A stretch of 64,000 bases of DNA from Nomia melanderi (lineage: Eukaryota > Arthropoda > Insecta > Hymenoptera > Halictidae), in assembly GCF_051020985.1 (NCBI RefSeq), contig NC_135012.1:6264451-6328450 (forward strand). Reading direction: 5' to 3'. This document shows, one piece after another, positions 37,301 to 49,737 of this stretch; the first letter of the stretch is position 1, and each line of letters opens with the position of its first letter. The notes below the pieces were generated by a model, which was not told the DNA's origin, searched no databases, and saw only the letters and a list, made by a program, of their open reading frames with translations. The translations under genes and the position numbers were made by a program.

Positions 37301-38004
37301 AAATGTTCCGCTTCCCGCAGGGCGGCCAATTCTTGTTGACGCTGGTCGATTATTATGGCACTTCGTTTGTCGTCTTTATCCTGGCATTCTTCGAAATCAC
37401 AGCGGTGATGTGGTTATATGGTTCGTATTCGCTTTAAAACACTTCTGAAACGTTAGAACTGGTTCCTGCAAATGAAACGTTGTCGACAGGCATAGAGAAT
37501 TTCGTAGACGATCTCGAGTTCATGATGGACAAAGAAACGAGCAGCTATTGGAGAATCTGTTGGTTCTTCGTGACACCATTAATTTTAATAGTAATCTTTC
37601 TTTATACCGTCGCAACCCTATCACCGGTGACTTACGGTGGAAAAGAATTTCCGACGTCAGCTCACATTGCCGGTGGAGTTCTACTTTGCTTCAGCGTCTC
37701 CCAAATACCGTTGTGGATGATAGCGCAACTGATGAAGAACAGACGACTGCCATTCTTGAAGGTACCATTCTTCGACGAAGATCGAGGCTCGCTTTTCTTA
37801 TCGATCAAGGGTTAACGAATCGTGACTTCATTATAGAATTTAAATGCGTCGTTCATGCCGTCGTTGAAATGGGGGCCAAGGGGAACCAAGTGTAAAAAGA
37901 GCTGGCTCCTTTTCAAGGAAGAAAGAAAAAGGGAGAGGAGTCTGAGGACGCAGCCCAGGTGGCTTCAGTTAGTTTACATCTTGTTCCGTGTAAAACCAAA
38001 ATAA
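34379..38004 (+). CDS. SLC6 nutrient amino acid transporter, gene 2
   Basis: Complete model of 636 residues. Exons: 34379-34387, 34970-35321, 35413-35680, 35751-36125, 36197-36386, 36462-36638, 37321-37420, 37490-37761, 37837-38004. The start is a 9-nt exon (Met-Glu-Met) spliced to NNEMQRGHQNPAF; no other in-frame Met precedes it. TM1 reads SIGFGNIWRFPFTAYENGGG; TM6 VWYAAVTQCFFSLSVCFGS; TM8 TSLDTVTSLIAGCTIFGILG. Extracellular loop 2 has the Cys pair SKCREEWGKYC and is longer than in gene 1. Two exons that are separate in gene 1 (at the SAH/AGW junction) are fused here (SAHIAGGVLLC), an intron loss. The intron 36639-37320 is unusually long and holds a TTAA element. Role and mechanism as for gene 1. 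Confidence 0.93.
36756..37042. mobile_element. TTAA-type element in SLC6 gene 2 intron
   Basis: Left end is TTAA then CCGTTTGAGTGCC. Right end on the minus strand is CCGTTTGAGTGTC (12 of 13), but its flank reads ATCA, a decayed or variant target. Inner inverted blocks GCGATCGCGCTTCT and GCGATCGCGCTCCT strengthen the symmetry. A related end occurs at about 24934-24949. Confidence 0.65.
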
Positions 38005-38388
38005 AAAGGAGATACGCTTAGTGACAGGCGTTGAAAGCTAGGTCCTCCAGTTGTTCCGAAAAAGAATGATCACCTTTGATCGACGGCGAAGTGCTTCGTC
38101 GATCGATATCTCGTTGGTAAAGCTAATTATTTGTAAATTTCGTGGAACGTTTGATACTCTAGAAAATCGGAAGATCTTATCTTGGATCAAAAGACTTACG
38201 ATCACTTCAGAAACAGACGATAAAAATTACGACAACGAAATGTAAATCTACGCACTCCCAATACACGACTGTTTAACATAATTAGGCTTAGCATGTTTAT
38301 TTAAAAATGAAGTCTAGTACGAAACACGCGAAAATCGGTGGATATCTTGTCAGTTGCATCCATCGAAATCCGCATACTATTGTTATCT

Positions 38389-41300
38389 TTAATCACCGAA
38401 CAACGCTCTCATAATTCTTGATCTTTTCTTACTCGAATTCATCCGCGATATCCTCTTCGCGTTCTTAAACTCTTTCCATTCTTTGTACTTTGTCGGATCC
38501 TTCGGACCCCATTCGGAATTTGGTTTGAGGATCTAAAAATGTAAAGAAAAATAGATTCCAAATATCTCGTTGCTTTATTCTCTTTATTGCTTACGTCCAG
38601 AGGAGGCTTGTCTCTGTTCTGAATCCTGGTAATAACGACCCACAGAGGAAACTGTACCACTCCCAATCCCAAAAGTACCCATCCAGCCGCTGAAACAGCA
38701 CGAGCGCGTTCAGGAAACGATCATTATACATTCGTTTTCTTTGAATACGTCTCCCTACCGTAAGCTGAAGTCGTATAATATTCGCCGTTGTACTTGAGGG
38801 GCGACAGCTCGAGCAGGAAATAAATTAAAATCGTGAAGAGCGATAACGGAGTGGCGAAATTCCAGCAGAATCTCCAGTAAAAAGACGGTCGAGTGCCTAC
38901 CATGAATTCCACGTCGTCCAAAAGGTTGTCGACACCTGCGTGGTAGGAACAATTGATAAAACACTTCTCGCCGATGATATTGTGCGACCGGAAAGATGGA
39001 CAAACCTTACCGTAAACCCAGGAAACCGCAACCAATTCGAAAGAGGCGAGAAACACGATGATGAACGTCCCACCGAAATAGTCCACCAAGTTCAAGATAC
39101 CCTGTCCTCCCTATACGAGTGATCGAAATTAGAATTAAGCTTCTTAACTGCACGGGAAACGCGTGTTACTCACCCTCGTGCAATAAACGATTCCCACCAA
39201 GAAGCCGAGGACTGTAACAACGGCGGCGACTTTCCAATTTTGAAACCTGGGGAACCTGTCTTTGATAATACTGACAATGACGTTGGTAAAAGCAACCGTG
39301 GTGCCGATTCCTAACACAAACAGCATGAGAAAGAAGAGCACAGCGAACAGTTGCGGAACCACGGTGAATTTAGCGAGCGCTTCCGGATAGGAAATGAAAG
39401 CGAGGCCCGTGCCACCGCGTACCACGCTCCTCACGTCTGTTTTGCCCAGCTCGTGGGCGAGATTCCCTAGAATCCCAAAAATCGTTGTTCCCGCGATAAG
39501 ACTCGTGCCTAGATCCATCGTTGTCACTACCGTGCAGTCCCTGCGAAGAGGGAAAGACGACATTTCATCGAGACCAGTGGAAATCAATGAAAGACAATTA
39601 CCTCGTGACATTATGGTCGAAACGATTGTACGAGGAATACATGGTAACAGCGCCGAAACAGACACCCAGAGAGAAAAAGGACTGAGTGACAGCGGCGTAC
39701 CAAACCGCAGGATCAAGAATTTTCTCCCACGTTGGTTTGAATAAGAATATTATACCATCCACAGCCCCGTCGAGCGTAACCGCCCTCACCAACAGCGTGA
39801 TCATGATCACATATGGAAACAAAGCGAGAAAGTAGGCAGCTTTGCCGCTGCTTTTCACGCCGTTGCGGAGTACCAAGAAGACGCACACCCAGCTGGCTAA
39901 AAGACAAAGGACCAACTTCCAAGATGGTTCTCCAAGTCCTTCTTGAAGTCCTACTTCATTGAGAACTATCTTCCTGAAAACGGAACGAGTCCTCAACAAG
40001 TTTGTTCGAGCCGCGACCTTAGTTAGGTTAGTCTCTCGTGTTTCTCGAATACCTACCGGAAATACAGGTCGGCCGAACTACTTTTATTGACGTTAAACGT
40101 GGTCTCGTGGGTAGCCGACGTGCTGTCGAAACATTCGTCGCCCCATTCCTCGTGGCAAAAAGTCCACGGAAGAACCGGTTGAAAGCTGGCCAACAGGTAG
40201 TACATCGTCAAGGCCATCAAAGAACAATAGTAGGTGACCACCGAGAAAACGGATACAGCTATACCGAATCCAATCCCTGAAACGCGGTCAAAACAAATGC
40301 GCTTAGACCCGGAGGAAATTTCATCGAGGAAATAATCGAATCCGATTGGTTCGGGGCGAATACCTTTAAAGGCGGGCGACAAAGACCAAATTTCCACGCA
40401 GGATCTGCTGCTAAATTGTCCTAGGATCATCTCCAAGTAGTATACAGGCTTGCCGATGATGAAGAGCACCACGAGGTACGGCACGAGGAACGCACCGCCT
40501 CCGTTTTCGTACGCTGTACTGGGAAACCTCCAGACGTTGCCTAAACCAACGGAGAACGCCACGCAGGACATCAGGAATTCCATATTGCTTCCCCATTGGG
40601 CACGCTCGCATTGTTCCGGCGCAGCTGCGACATCCATTGACTACGAAAATATACAAACGAATAGCACAATGTATTATGATCGATAAAATTCAATTAAAAA
40701 ATGATAAGATAGAAGAAGAAGAAACCCACTCCATTTTCTAACTGCTTCTCGTTCCCGGATATGACGGAGAGCCTGTAAGAACCTGGTACGTCTTCATTGC
40801 ACGTGGAATCATTCTGGACAGAAAAATCGACGATTTCATTACCTTCCGTTTATTATTTACCTCGCAGCTGGATTATCTTCCTCTTATTATCTGACAATTT
40901 TGCGCGATGCAATTCGTGCAATTAACGTGGTGTTTACATAAGCGTGTCGTCTACCATTCGCGAATATTTTCTCTCAATTTTAAGCTGCTATTAAAGCGCA
41001 ATCAAGGAAATATCGAATCCGTTACGAATCCGTTCCGTGAAAGGAAAAATATATTCGGGAAACATTGTTTTCATATATATGTATAGATGTATATGAAAAT
41101 CTGTGTATGTACATACATATAATTTGGAAAGCCATCAATTCTGAGACGTTTCGAAATAGACCAACATTGTTATTCAAATAACCGAAAGCAAGCTTTGATA
41201 TAAGTTTATAACTGCAATTTAGATTAGCTTCGCGAAAAAGATAATTGACATTTATAGCAACAAATGATTTACACTTTCTAACAGTTGTTTGTTAGGTGTT

Positions 41301-41626
41301 AAGGTTCCACGTTATCGCAATAGAGAAGATCACGAAAATGAAACTATCGTAAGAATGTCACTTCGCCCGTGACACGAAATTTTTAAGGAATCACCTGTTA
41401 ACGATATGATTTCCTTCGGTCGTTCTAGCCACGATTCTCGAATAATTTTTAGATATGTATATCTCATAGAACGATACGGAATTCAATAAAGGCATATTCA
41501 ATTGGTGATTCGTTCAATTATTCATCTGATTATTGACTTCGCTTTGAAATACGTAAGTTTGTTTATCAGGAATCGCATAAAATTACACGGAAACACACGA
41601 ACGATACGAACCTTGTGACAGTTCAT
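38389..41626 (-). CDS. SLC6 nutrient amino acid transporter, gene 3
   Basis: Exons in transcript order: 41626-41612 (tentative start, five codons), 40813-40730, 40640-40364, 40276-40057, 39973-39602, 39540-39174, 39110-39011, 38935-38759, 38689-38595, 38532-38389; about 616 residues. TM1 SVGLGNVWRFPSTAYENGGG; TM6 VWYAAVTQSFFSLGVCFGA; TM8 TTMDLGTSLIAGTTIFGILG. The intron that genes 1 and 2 have before LFAVLFF is absent (VVPQLFAVLFFLML is continuous), a feature shared with gene 4. An intron between WVYG and the DNLLDDVEF segment is retained, as in gene 2. The C-terminal tail is basic. The upstream exon 40813-40730 (VPGSYRLSVISGNEKQLENG) and the tiny first exon rest on phase and splice sites only. 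Confidence 0.9.
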
Positions 41627-42449
41627 AATCACTTGAACACATACGATCGCACCTCCAGTTCTAATTCAACGATCTGCACACGATCTTTGCGAGGCAACAG
41701 GCTTTGAAAGACTGATCGACGGCTTTTATTCAACTGCACGAACAACACGTCGAAAGAATTCATGGGAACAAACGGCCACTTCCATTTTCGCATTGAAGGA
41801 TTCCACTTATCAAATTTCCCTTGCAATCCGTCTTGATTCGCTTTATCCGTTATCTGAAAACAAACGTTTTACGATCACGTTCAACTCGTAAAATCCCTGG
41901 TGGACTCGTAACGTCGATGAACAAATTTTTATCTATACACGGAAGATACATAAGTACTTGGTTCGTGATATAATTTTACCCTTAACGTATACGAATGCTC
42001 GTCATCCGAAAACATTGAAAGCCGATGCATTACTTGTTTTATAAATCGCAGATTGTTTTGTAAATCGAACGAGTGAGGCCGATCCAACGTCTAGTAAGAC
42101 GATACCAATCTACATGGCCGACGGGTTCCGATTGAGAATCCCGCGAATCTCTTCTACCCGCTGCATTTCTTCCAATCCATCTCGAAAGAATGCGTTCACT
42201 CGTTTTCCTTGCGGACACGTTTTTTGTTAGACTTTGACGCGCGAACGCACTCGAGCGTGACCAATGCGACAATTAAGAGCAACTTTCTATTCATCAAGTT
42301 GAGGTCAATCGTCCTCGCCAATCATTGTGCCTGGATTTATAATGTATCTGCACCGACGAGGAAATCAAGGAAGGTAACGAACAGTTCTCGGGTTCAATAA
42401 ATTACATCGCATATACATTTAATCTGTACAAAATTCGATTTGTCTAGTT
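40814..42449. other. Spacer between SLC6 genes 3 and 4
   Basis: Downstream of gene 4 and upstream of gene 3. AT-rich with ordinary short frames; no second gene is recognisable. A possible start exon for gene 3 is at 41612-41626. The frame at about 41629-41826 on the minus strand has no recognisable similarity and probably lies in 5' leader or promoter DNA. Confidence 0.5.
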
Positions 42450-45041
42450 TCACTTTAAGAAAGTCTCGACGAAGCCTCCGCGACACCTGAAATCTTTATC
42501 GGCTATAAATTCTTTCCAGTCCGCGCGTATTTTCGGATCCCTGGGCCCCCATTTTTCCTCGCAAGGTCTAAACGCTGCTTTTATGGTCTGCAAAAGCAAA
42601 GAGAGAAACAATAATATTGGATAAACCGTCGATTGCACTGATCGTCGAACGTATCGATTACTGACTTCGATCAACGACGACGATCTCTTCTGTATCAGTT
42701 TCTGAAGCGCGAATCCTACGATGAACATCATTCCCAGGCTGAACAAGAACCATCCGATACCTATAAATAATTCAATTTTAGGAAAATGCTCGGTTAATAG
42801 CGCCGTTTTACTTGTAGCACCGACCATAAGCGTATCCAGGAAACACTGCACCGTCGTAGGTAGGTGGTTCATAAGTGACGATAGTATAAATTAGAATAAC
42901 GATCATCAATATCGGCGTGATGAAAGCCCAGCAAAATCTCCAATACCACGTCGGTCTCCGTCCCAGCATGAACTCTACGTCGTTCACGAAATTCGGTAGT
43001 CCATAGATCCAGAAGATAGTGACTAGCTCCAATACTCCAACGATTATGGCCACAAACGTACCGCCATAATAATCTACCAAGGTCACGAACCATTGGCCAC
43101 CCTGAAACGATCGAATTTTTCAGCGCCTTGGGGGATCATTGTTTTTAGAACTCTTTAAGGTACTCACAGGTGTGACGTAGACGAGGCTAATGGCGAATCC
43201 TGCGATAGAAACCACGAGTACTAACTTCCACTGAGGTGTTTTGGGGAAATGATCGCAGACAATGCTGAAAACGGCACCGCAGAGAGCTACCGCGCTACCG
43301 ACACCTAGCACGTACATCATGATGAAGAAAAGAACGGCGAAAAGCTGAGGAACTACCTTGAATCGCGACAGAGCTTCGGGATAGGAAATAAATGCGAGGC
43401 CAGTGCCACCACGGACCACCTTCGATATGTCCTTCACGCCCATTTCGTGAGCCAGATTACCGAGGATGCCGAAAATCGTGCAACCGGCCATCAAACTCGT
43501 GAAAGTATCCAAAGTCGTCACTATCATTACATCCCTGGTACATTGCACAGAATCACTTAGAATCTTCCCGTACTCGACTATGTCTAAAAATCTCACCTGC
43601 CGACGCTGTGCCCGAAATTATTGTAAGACGAGAACGTGAGGATGGGTCCGAAGCAGACCGATAAGGAGAAGAAGCATTGAGTAATGGCGGCGTACCATAC
43701 GCTCGGTTGCCAAAGCTGCTGCCACTGAGGGGTGATTAGGAAGAGGATACCGTTGACGGCACCCTCCAGCGTCACCGCCCTGATCAGCAAAGCGATCATA
43801 ACCACGTAAGGGAACAATGCTAGAAAATACGCCGCTTTGCCAGTGCTTCTTATTCCCTTGAAGAGCACGAAAAATATCGTGGTCCAGCTGAAGAAGAGGC
43901 AAATTGTCAGCTGCCAGGAAGGAGCACCAATGCCGTCCTCGATAGAATCGTACTCGTTCAGAACTATTTTCCTGAGAAACCGATCGTTCATGAATTTTCT
44001 CGACTTCGCAAGCTCGCCGAAGGAAGCCAAACATTTCGGTCGTAAAGAATCAACCTGAAGTACAATTCCGCGGAGCTGCGCACAGAGCCATCATCGGCGG
44101 CACCCGATTCGTTGTCGTAGTTGCTGGTTCCTGCTGCATCGATGCAGTAACCTTGCCATTCCTCTCGGCAAAACGACCAAGGAAGTTCAGCCTGAAAACT
44201 AGCCACCAGATAGTACAGCGTAAGGGCCATCAGGCTACAGTAGTAAGAAACGACGGACATCGCTGCGAATGCTTGTCCATATCCCAGCCCTGAAACGATA
44301 TTTTTATGAAATAATCTCCGCCGACCGTAACCCTTCAGTAATTACCTTTCATCGCAGGGGCCATAGACCACATCTTCGCGCAGGACCTGTTGGTGAACTG
44401 ACCTAGAAGAGCCTCCAAGAAGTAAAACGGTTTACCGACGAATATCAAGATGATGATGTAAGGAATGAGAAAAGCGCCGCCGCCATTATTGTACGCAGTG
44501 TATGGGAACCTCCAAACGTTTCCCAGACCGACGGAAGTGGCGATGCATGCCATTAAGAATTCTAATCCACCTCCCCATTCTCCTCTCTGAAAGGAACATC
44601 GTTCACAGTAGTGAATCCTTCGGCGATTCGAAGCTGAAGCGCGGCAAACGAAAGTGATTCAACGCGAGACGAATCGAGGGCAGACGTCGTAGAGTCAACG
44701 AAGAAGATAATCAAACTTATCGTTAATTTTACCGTGTATTTGAAGCAATGGTTAACCGCGTCTCGCGAACTAAAGCGATTCACCGATATTCCAAGTAAAA
44801 TATTACGAACAGTGTTTGCGTTTTCCGTCGGTACTTCTTGCTGCCCGTTCTCTTTCGTCTTCTCGGTGACATCCGAATAATCCCCCTTCCCTCCAGCTTG
44901 GAGATTCTCCATCTGGAAGGCCTCGTTCACGTAGCCGTTCTGCGTCTGCAAATATTCCGGTCGTTAGTTGACGCGCATATCAAATGTCGCGTTTCTCACG
45001 TAAAAATATCTCACGTAAACGCCGTTCTCCAGCTTAGCCAT
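42450..45041 (-). CDS. SLC6 nutrient amino acid transporter, gene 4
   Basis: Complete 629-residue model. Exons in transcript order: 45041-45015, 44945-44811, 44586-44346, 44289-44055, 43971-43597, 43534-43168, 43101-42825, 42760-42666, 42587-42450. Begins MAKLENGVY. TM1 is SVGLGNVWRFPYTAYNNGGG; the Glu found after TAY in genes 1-3 is Asn here. TM6 VWYAAITQCFFSLSVCFGP; TM8 TTLDTFTSLMAGCTIFGILG. Loop 2 carries the Cys pair CREEWQGYC and Asn-X-Ser/Thr sites. It lacks the intron before LFAVLFF, as gene 3 does, and also lacks the WIYG intron present in genes 2 and 3. The gene ends the array; its 5' side faces a 1.76-kb spacer shared with the next gene on +. Confidence 0.94.
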
Positions 45042-46799
45042 GCCGCGCTCGAGCTTGTTTCACCGCAAACAATTTCAACGAAGCAGTAATTATTGAAATC
45101 GACGGTACTTCCTCCCGAGCGATTCGTTCGCTCCACTTTTCCTTCCTTCTGCTCGGGTAGACGTCGATGCTGTTTCAGGTTTCCTTGGCGGGACTGCACT
45201 TTCGATATGTTATCCTTTCGATGGGACGGACGTTGCTCCACTCGTGCAGCGCGGATGGAATCATCACAGAAAATCCCTTTGATGTTCTCGTTTTCTTCTC
45301 GAAGAGCCCTTTTGAACAGTCTCGGACGAATACGCGTGGAAACCCGACTCGAAACGCTTCGAAATCCCAGTGACTAGAGACCCCGGAAATCTAGGGCCAA
45401 CGAAGGGACCGCTCGCGAACGGTTTGTCCGAGAAAGCCTGACCGACGAACTGTTGCGAACACCGGGACCGGTAAAATACGGCTCGCTTTTAACGCGCACG
45501 CTGATTAGATACGACCAGCGCGCGAACCTTCTCCTGCGTTCTTCGAATTTCATCTCGGCTTCGGCACGCTGCAGCTCGCTCGACGTGCAGGTACGCGCAC
45601 CAGCACGTGCCGATAATTGCCAGACACGCATATTTAAATATTCGTGTACGCCTCGGGAACGGTAACAGTTTGCAGCCAGACAATAGACCTTCCCAGACAC
45701 CTCGTTGATTCATCCTTAACGTTAAAGGTGCCGGGAAGTTCCATTGCCCGATATGTATTTTATTCTACAAACTACGAATCGTTGAGCAAATTTTCAGAGG
45801 AACATGTATATCTTTTCGGGGACTATGAAAGAAGGTACACGGGTACAAGTGCACATACACGGATATCCGTTATCCTTGAGGACTCGGGGTACGCGAGTAC
45901 CACGTGGAACCGGAGGATAAAGCGGGTTTAGTTCGTCGAAGACTGCCTCGAACAGACGTCGATAAATTATATCGGATTTAGGGTAATAAACGCGACGTAA
46001 TCCAGCCATCATTATGCGGTTACAACGGAGGACTTTGATAAGGGATCGTAATCTTGTTTCTTTTATCAGAGCCCAAAGAATAGGTCAGAACCGTAAGATC
46101 ATTAAAAAAACGACTAGCAATTTTGAAAAATTGCTCGAACGATAGCGTCGATTTGATTCGTCCAAGACAGGCAGCAGACACTTGACACGTGCCTGCTTCG
46201 ATATACCGTGAATCGACGCGAAACGACGGCCACCGACGATTGTTGTTGTCCTTTCGCTAGGAAGCACCGATAAATCGATATTATCTGCAAGAGAGCGTAT
46301 TACAGAGAAGTGCGTGTTAAACACAATTTCCTTAAGCCCCACGGAGTTACCGCCGATTAAAGGATTAACGGCAATTGTTCAAGGAACTTAAGCGAACGAG
46401 GCTGATTTATTGCATTTCGTGATACCGTTTTTCGCGCCTTCCTTATAGAAAAATGTACAACTTCCAGACGCATCGCTCGCGTTCATCGTAATCCACATTA
46501 TCTCAAGATAGCGGCACGAGCGCGCGAATCATCTGCCTTGGAAAAAATCGAAAGCGAAGAAGAGCAAAGTGTCGAGTCACTCGCGCGAATTTCTGGCTGG
46601 TCGAGTAACGCCGATTCGATGAAACAAATGAGAACGAGAGTGTCCGACTACGAAGCTTTTGTCAAATTCTGGTTAACGAGCAGATAAAGCAATGTGAGAC
46701 GTTTCTTGGAAGGATGGCTTAACAAATTCACCACCGCACCCGCGCATAGATAACTCGACGAACGATCGAAACCCGGAGATCAATCAGTGGTGGTCGACA
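45042..46799. other. Divergent spacer between SLC6 gene 4 and an unrecognised gene
   Basis: Probable promoter region of both neighbours. Rich in CG dinucleotides near 45.3-45.7 kb, with overlapping frames on both strands (for example about 45093-45713) that resemble no family I know. No repeat or RNA gene stands out. Confidence 0.5.
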
Positions 46800-47625
46800 A
46801 TGGACAATTTGAGCGACGTTTACTATCTGGTGCAACTAATGTTCCGCCAAATATTCGTCTACTTACGGGTAGGATCGAGCGATTAACCTTTTCGTTTACC
46901 ACTTCGATTCTACCTTCCACGGGGAAGGACGAGCGATTAAAAGAATCGGAAACGATCCTTCAGGATTTGATCCTGTACAAATTCTTCTGGTTGGCCGCAA
47001 CGAGCGACGATTTCGATTCCTCCGATTCCACACTGCGCGGCCTCACCTCTAGAAACCTCACCGCCGATGTCTTAGCCTTCTCCGTCATCTGTGCGGTCCT
47101 TTTTCTTCTCGTGATGCTCTCGTCGAAATGCGAGAGAGACGAAGGCCGACCTTACGTATCCACCGGGATCGAAACGTGAGCGCTGTTCGTTCGATTTACG
47201 AGTAGATCACGTTATTAAGATTGAACATCGATAGTAGCGGAAAATGAGAACGAAATATACACTGTGGTCGGACTTATCATTATTTTGTTACCGCTAGAGT
47301 GTCCGTGAACTTCGAAGAGAACCTATGTCGCCCGCTGCACATTAGTTCGAACGCGACGGACTGTCTGGACGCTTGCGGGGACACGATCTTCCCTCGGAGA
47401 AGAATTCTGGAAAGGAATCTGTCGCACGAGAGCTTCTCCCGAGTTCGGTCCAGCAATAGGAAAAGGAACAGGTGTATCCTTAAGAGATCTATCTTCGGAT
47501 TGACTGGCGCTCAGTTGCACAGCTCTCAGAGCACACAAACGGAGAAGCTGCTCCCTAAAATATGTCAGAAGTGGTTGGTGAGGCGGACGAGAAGCGGCCT
47601 GGTCTATGGGAAATACCCTGTCTAA
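46800..47625 (+). CDS. Unrecognised single-pass membrane protein, 202 residues
   Basis: Three exons fit exactly: 46800-46868, 46964-47175, 47298-47625. The first encodes 23 residues starting MDNLSDVYYLVQLMFRQIF. The second starts DLILYKFFWLAA and holds a clear membrane segment, ADVLAFSVICAVLFLLVMLS, at about residues 65-85, preceded by an Asn-Leu-Thr glycosylation site. The third has Cys residues (ENLCRP, TDCLDACGD), then a strongly basic stretch (SSNRKRNRCILKRS) and an Arg/Lys-rich end. All donors are GT and acceptors AG, and phases agree. A one-exon reading from 46787 in another frame runs through the first intron and is less convincing. I recognise no family; function unknown. Possibly restricted to the lineage. 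Confidence 0.55.
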
Positions 47626-48580
47626 CGGAAAACAATCATTTCATTCATTTCTCACGAATTTAGGCTAATTAGTTGTTTAAGAAACGCAAAGGGTCTAGGG
47701 AGATCCTAAAAAATTGATAGGAAGACTGTTAACGGTGGTGTTTAACCGTTGTCTATCGTTTTGAAGAATTAATAGCGAGCGAACGTTATCGGTCGCTCAA
47801 TTCTACGTTGCGTTGCATTCGCGTCGTTTCAAAGCTATCCGATCGTTTCCTAATTTATTATTCATATACAATCGATTCGAATATGTTTATAATCACATTT
47901 TAGATCCATTTACTCTTTTTCTATCGTTTTTATTCGAGTCGGCACTCTCGTCAAGAGTAGTTTGTATCACGTGTTTTATTTGATATTGATCGTTCGCGAG
48001 CATCGATGCGACTTTTGTCGCTCGCGTTCGTTGCCGTGAAATTTCATTCTTATTTGTAAAGCTGTCTTGCTAATTTTGACGCCGTGTAAATAAAATACAT
48101 TGTCAACGAGCATCGAGTCGTCGATCACTTTTGCCAAGGCAAACTTTTCACGCTTTCTTATCGATAAATAAATAACTCGATCGAAGCTCGAGGACGTTTT
48201 ATCTGAAGAAAGTCGTAAAATTATTACGACTCCGGTATTCCCTGTCATAAAAACTGCTCTAGGTTTATTGCATCAAACGTACAATTCTTGCGAAAGATCA
48301 GCCGTACATTCGGCTCGATAATACTCGGATCACAGTTCGTTTGGAAAGACGAAAATGAAAGTTCGACACCCGTTCGGAACAAGGAAACAGGATAGCGCGA
48401 CTCGGAAGAGCGTGTGTTATGGCTACCACGAACGAGCCTGCGCTCATCGACCCGCTCTACGAAACCATAGAAACACCGAACATACGGGAATCAAAACAAT
48501 CGTTCGTCAGGCACGATCTACGGTATCCTGACAGCTATTCCAGCTGATCGTTCCCTCGGGGACACTAATTCACGAGGAGA
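47626..48580. other. Spacer and probable IFT46 5' leader
   Basis: No conserved protein. A 42-codon open frame on + at 48419-48547 (starting MATTNEPALIDPLYETIETP) lies just upstream of the IFT46 ATG. It may be an upstream ORF in the leader or part of an alternative first exon. The rest is ordinary AT-rich spacer. Confidence 0.45.
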
Positions 48581-49737
48581 ATGGATGACCATCGTTCGAC
48601 GATGGACATCAAAGACAGCAGCGACGAAGAGGACGCGCAGAATATTTCGGCGTTCACCAAGTTCGACGAGAGCATCGAGGTCCGCAACGCCGAAGAGATC
48701 CAAAGCCCTGTACGTCGCAGGCCTTCGAGCTCCAGGAGACCTAGACAACCGATCAAACAGGAAAATACGAACTCTATGGGGATTAATTCGCCGCGTGGAA
48801 AACTTAATTTCAGAAGGTACGCGCGAGCGATCGTTCTTCCTTCGAGAAGGACTCATACGATGACGATGATTATGGTTTCGTTTAATTCGTTTCCAGGTAT
48901 TCGGACAACGAAAACAGCTTCGGAAAGTCGCTGGGGATCAGCAGTGATCCCTCGGACAGCGAGGAAAGCGACGACGACGACATCCAGGCGACGAGCAACG
49001 CGCAACAGGTAGAGATATACAACCCGAAGGATTTCGAGGATTTAGAGGTGTCGGCGGAAGTGACCGAACTCTTTCAAAACATAATGAGGTACTCGTCGTC
49101 GTGATTTGATTTCCCTTCGAACTAGAAGAACCGAAAGACTCATACTTCCGGTACGTCCAGGTATACTCCGCAAAGGATAGAGCTGAACTACAAACTGATT
49201 CCATTTATCCCCGACTACATCCCGGCGGTTGGTGATATAGACGCATTCATAAAGATTCCTAGGCCGGACGGAGTGGAGGAGAAACTAGGACTGACTGTTC
49301 TCGACGAGCCGTGCACCGATCAGTCCGACCCAGCCGTGTTGCACTTACAACTCCGCAGCCACCTGAGGAGTGCAGGTGCGGCCAGACAGACAGTGGTAAA
49401 AAGAATCGAGGATGCCGAGAAGAACGCAAAGTCCATCGACAAGTGGATCGAGGACATCAATCAGCTTCACAGAAGCAAACATCCGCCGGCCGTTCATCTA
49501 ACGAAACCTATGCCCGACATCGACTCTCTGCTCCAGCAATGGCCGGCCGAAGTCGAAGAGAAGCTCAACGAAATGGAACTGGACTTCACCGAACTCGACT
49601 GTGATCTTCCGCATCTGGTTGATATCATTTGCAACCTCTTTGACGTTCCAACGGACGAGGACTCCAGATTGGAAGCGTTACACACGATTTTCACGCTTTT
49701 CTTAGAAGTTCGGAACGCCAGGGCGCAAAAGTATTGA
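48581..49737 (+). CDS. IFT46: Intraflagellar transport protein 46
   Basis: Core subunit of the IFT-B complex that carries cargo from the cell body to the ciliary tip; in insects needed in ciliated sensory neurons. Exons: 48581-48816, 48897-49088, 49161-49737, joining to 334 residues. The acidic/Ser-rich N-terminus is typical. Conserved core: DFEDLEVSAEVTELFQNIMR, then YTPQRIELNYKLIPFIPDYI, PAVGDIDAFIKIPRPDG, LTVLDEPCTDQSDPAVL, VKRIEDAEKNAKSIDKWIED, INQLHRSKHPPAVH, and MPDIDSLLQQWP, all matching human IFT46 in order. The intron at IMR|YTP separates the acidic leader from the folded domain. The start at 48581 is the first in-frame ATG. Confidence 0.96.

Noticed and set aside
45093..45713. Several overlapping 70-108-codon frames on both strands
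   Set aside because: Mutually exclusive frames in CG-rich spacer, none with splice context or known motif.
46787..47179. One-exon reading of the unknown membrane gene in another frame from 46787
   Set aside because: It depends on reading through a good GT donor at 46869; the spliced frame from ATG 46800 keeps phase across all three exons.
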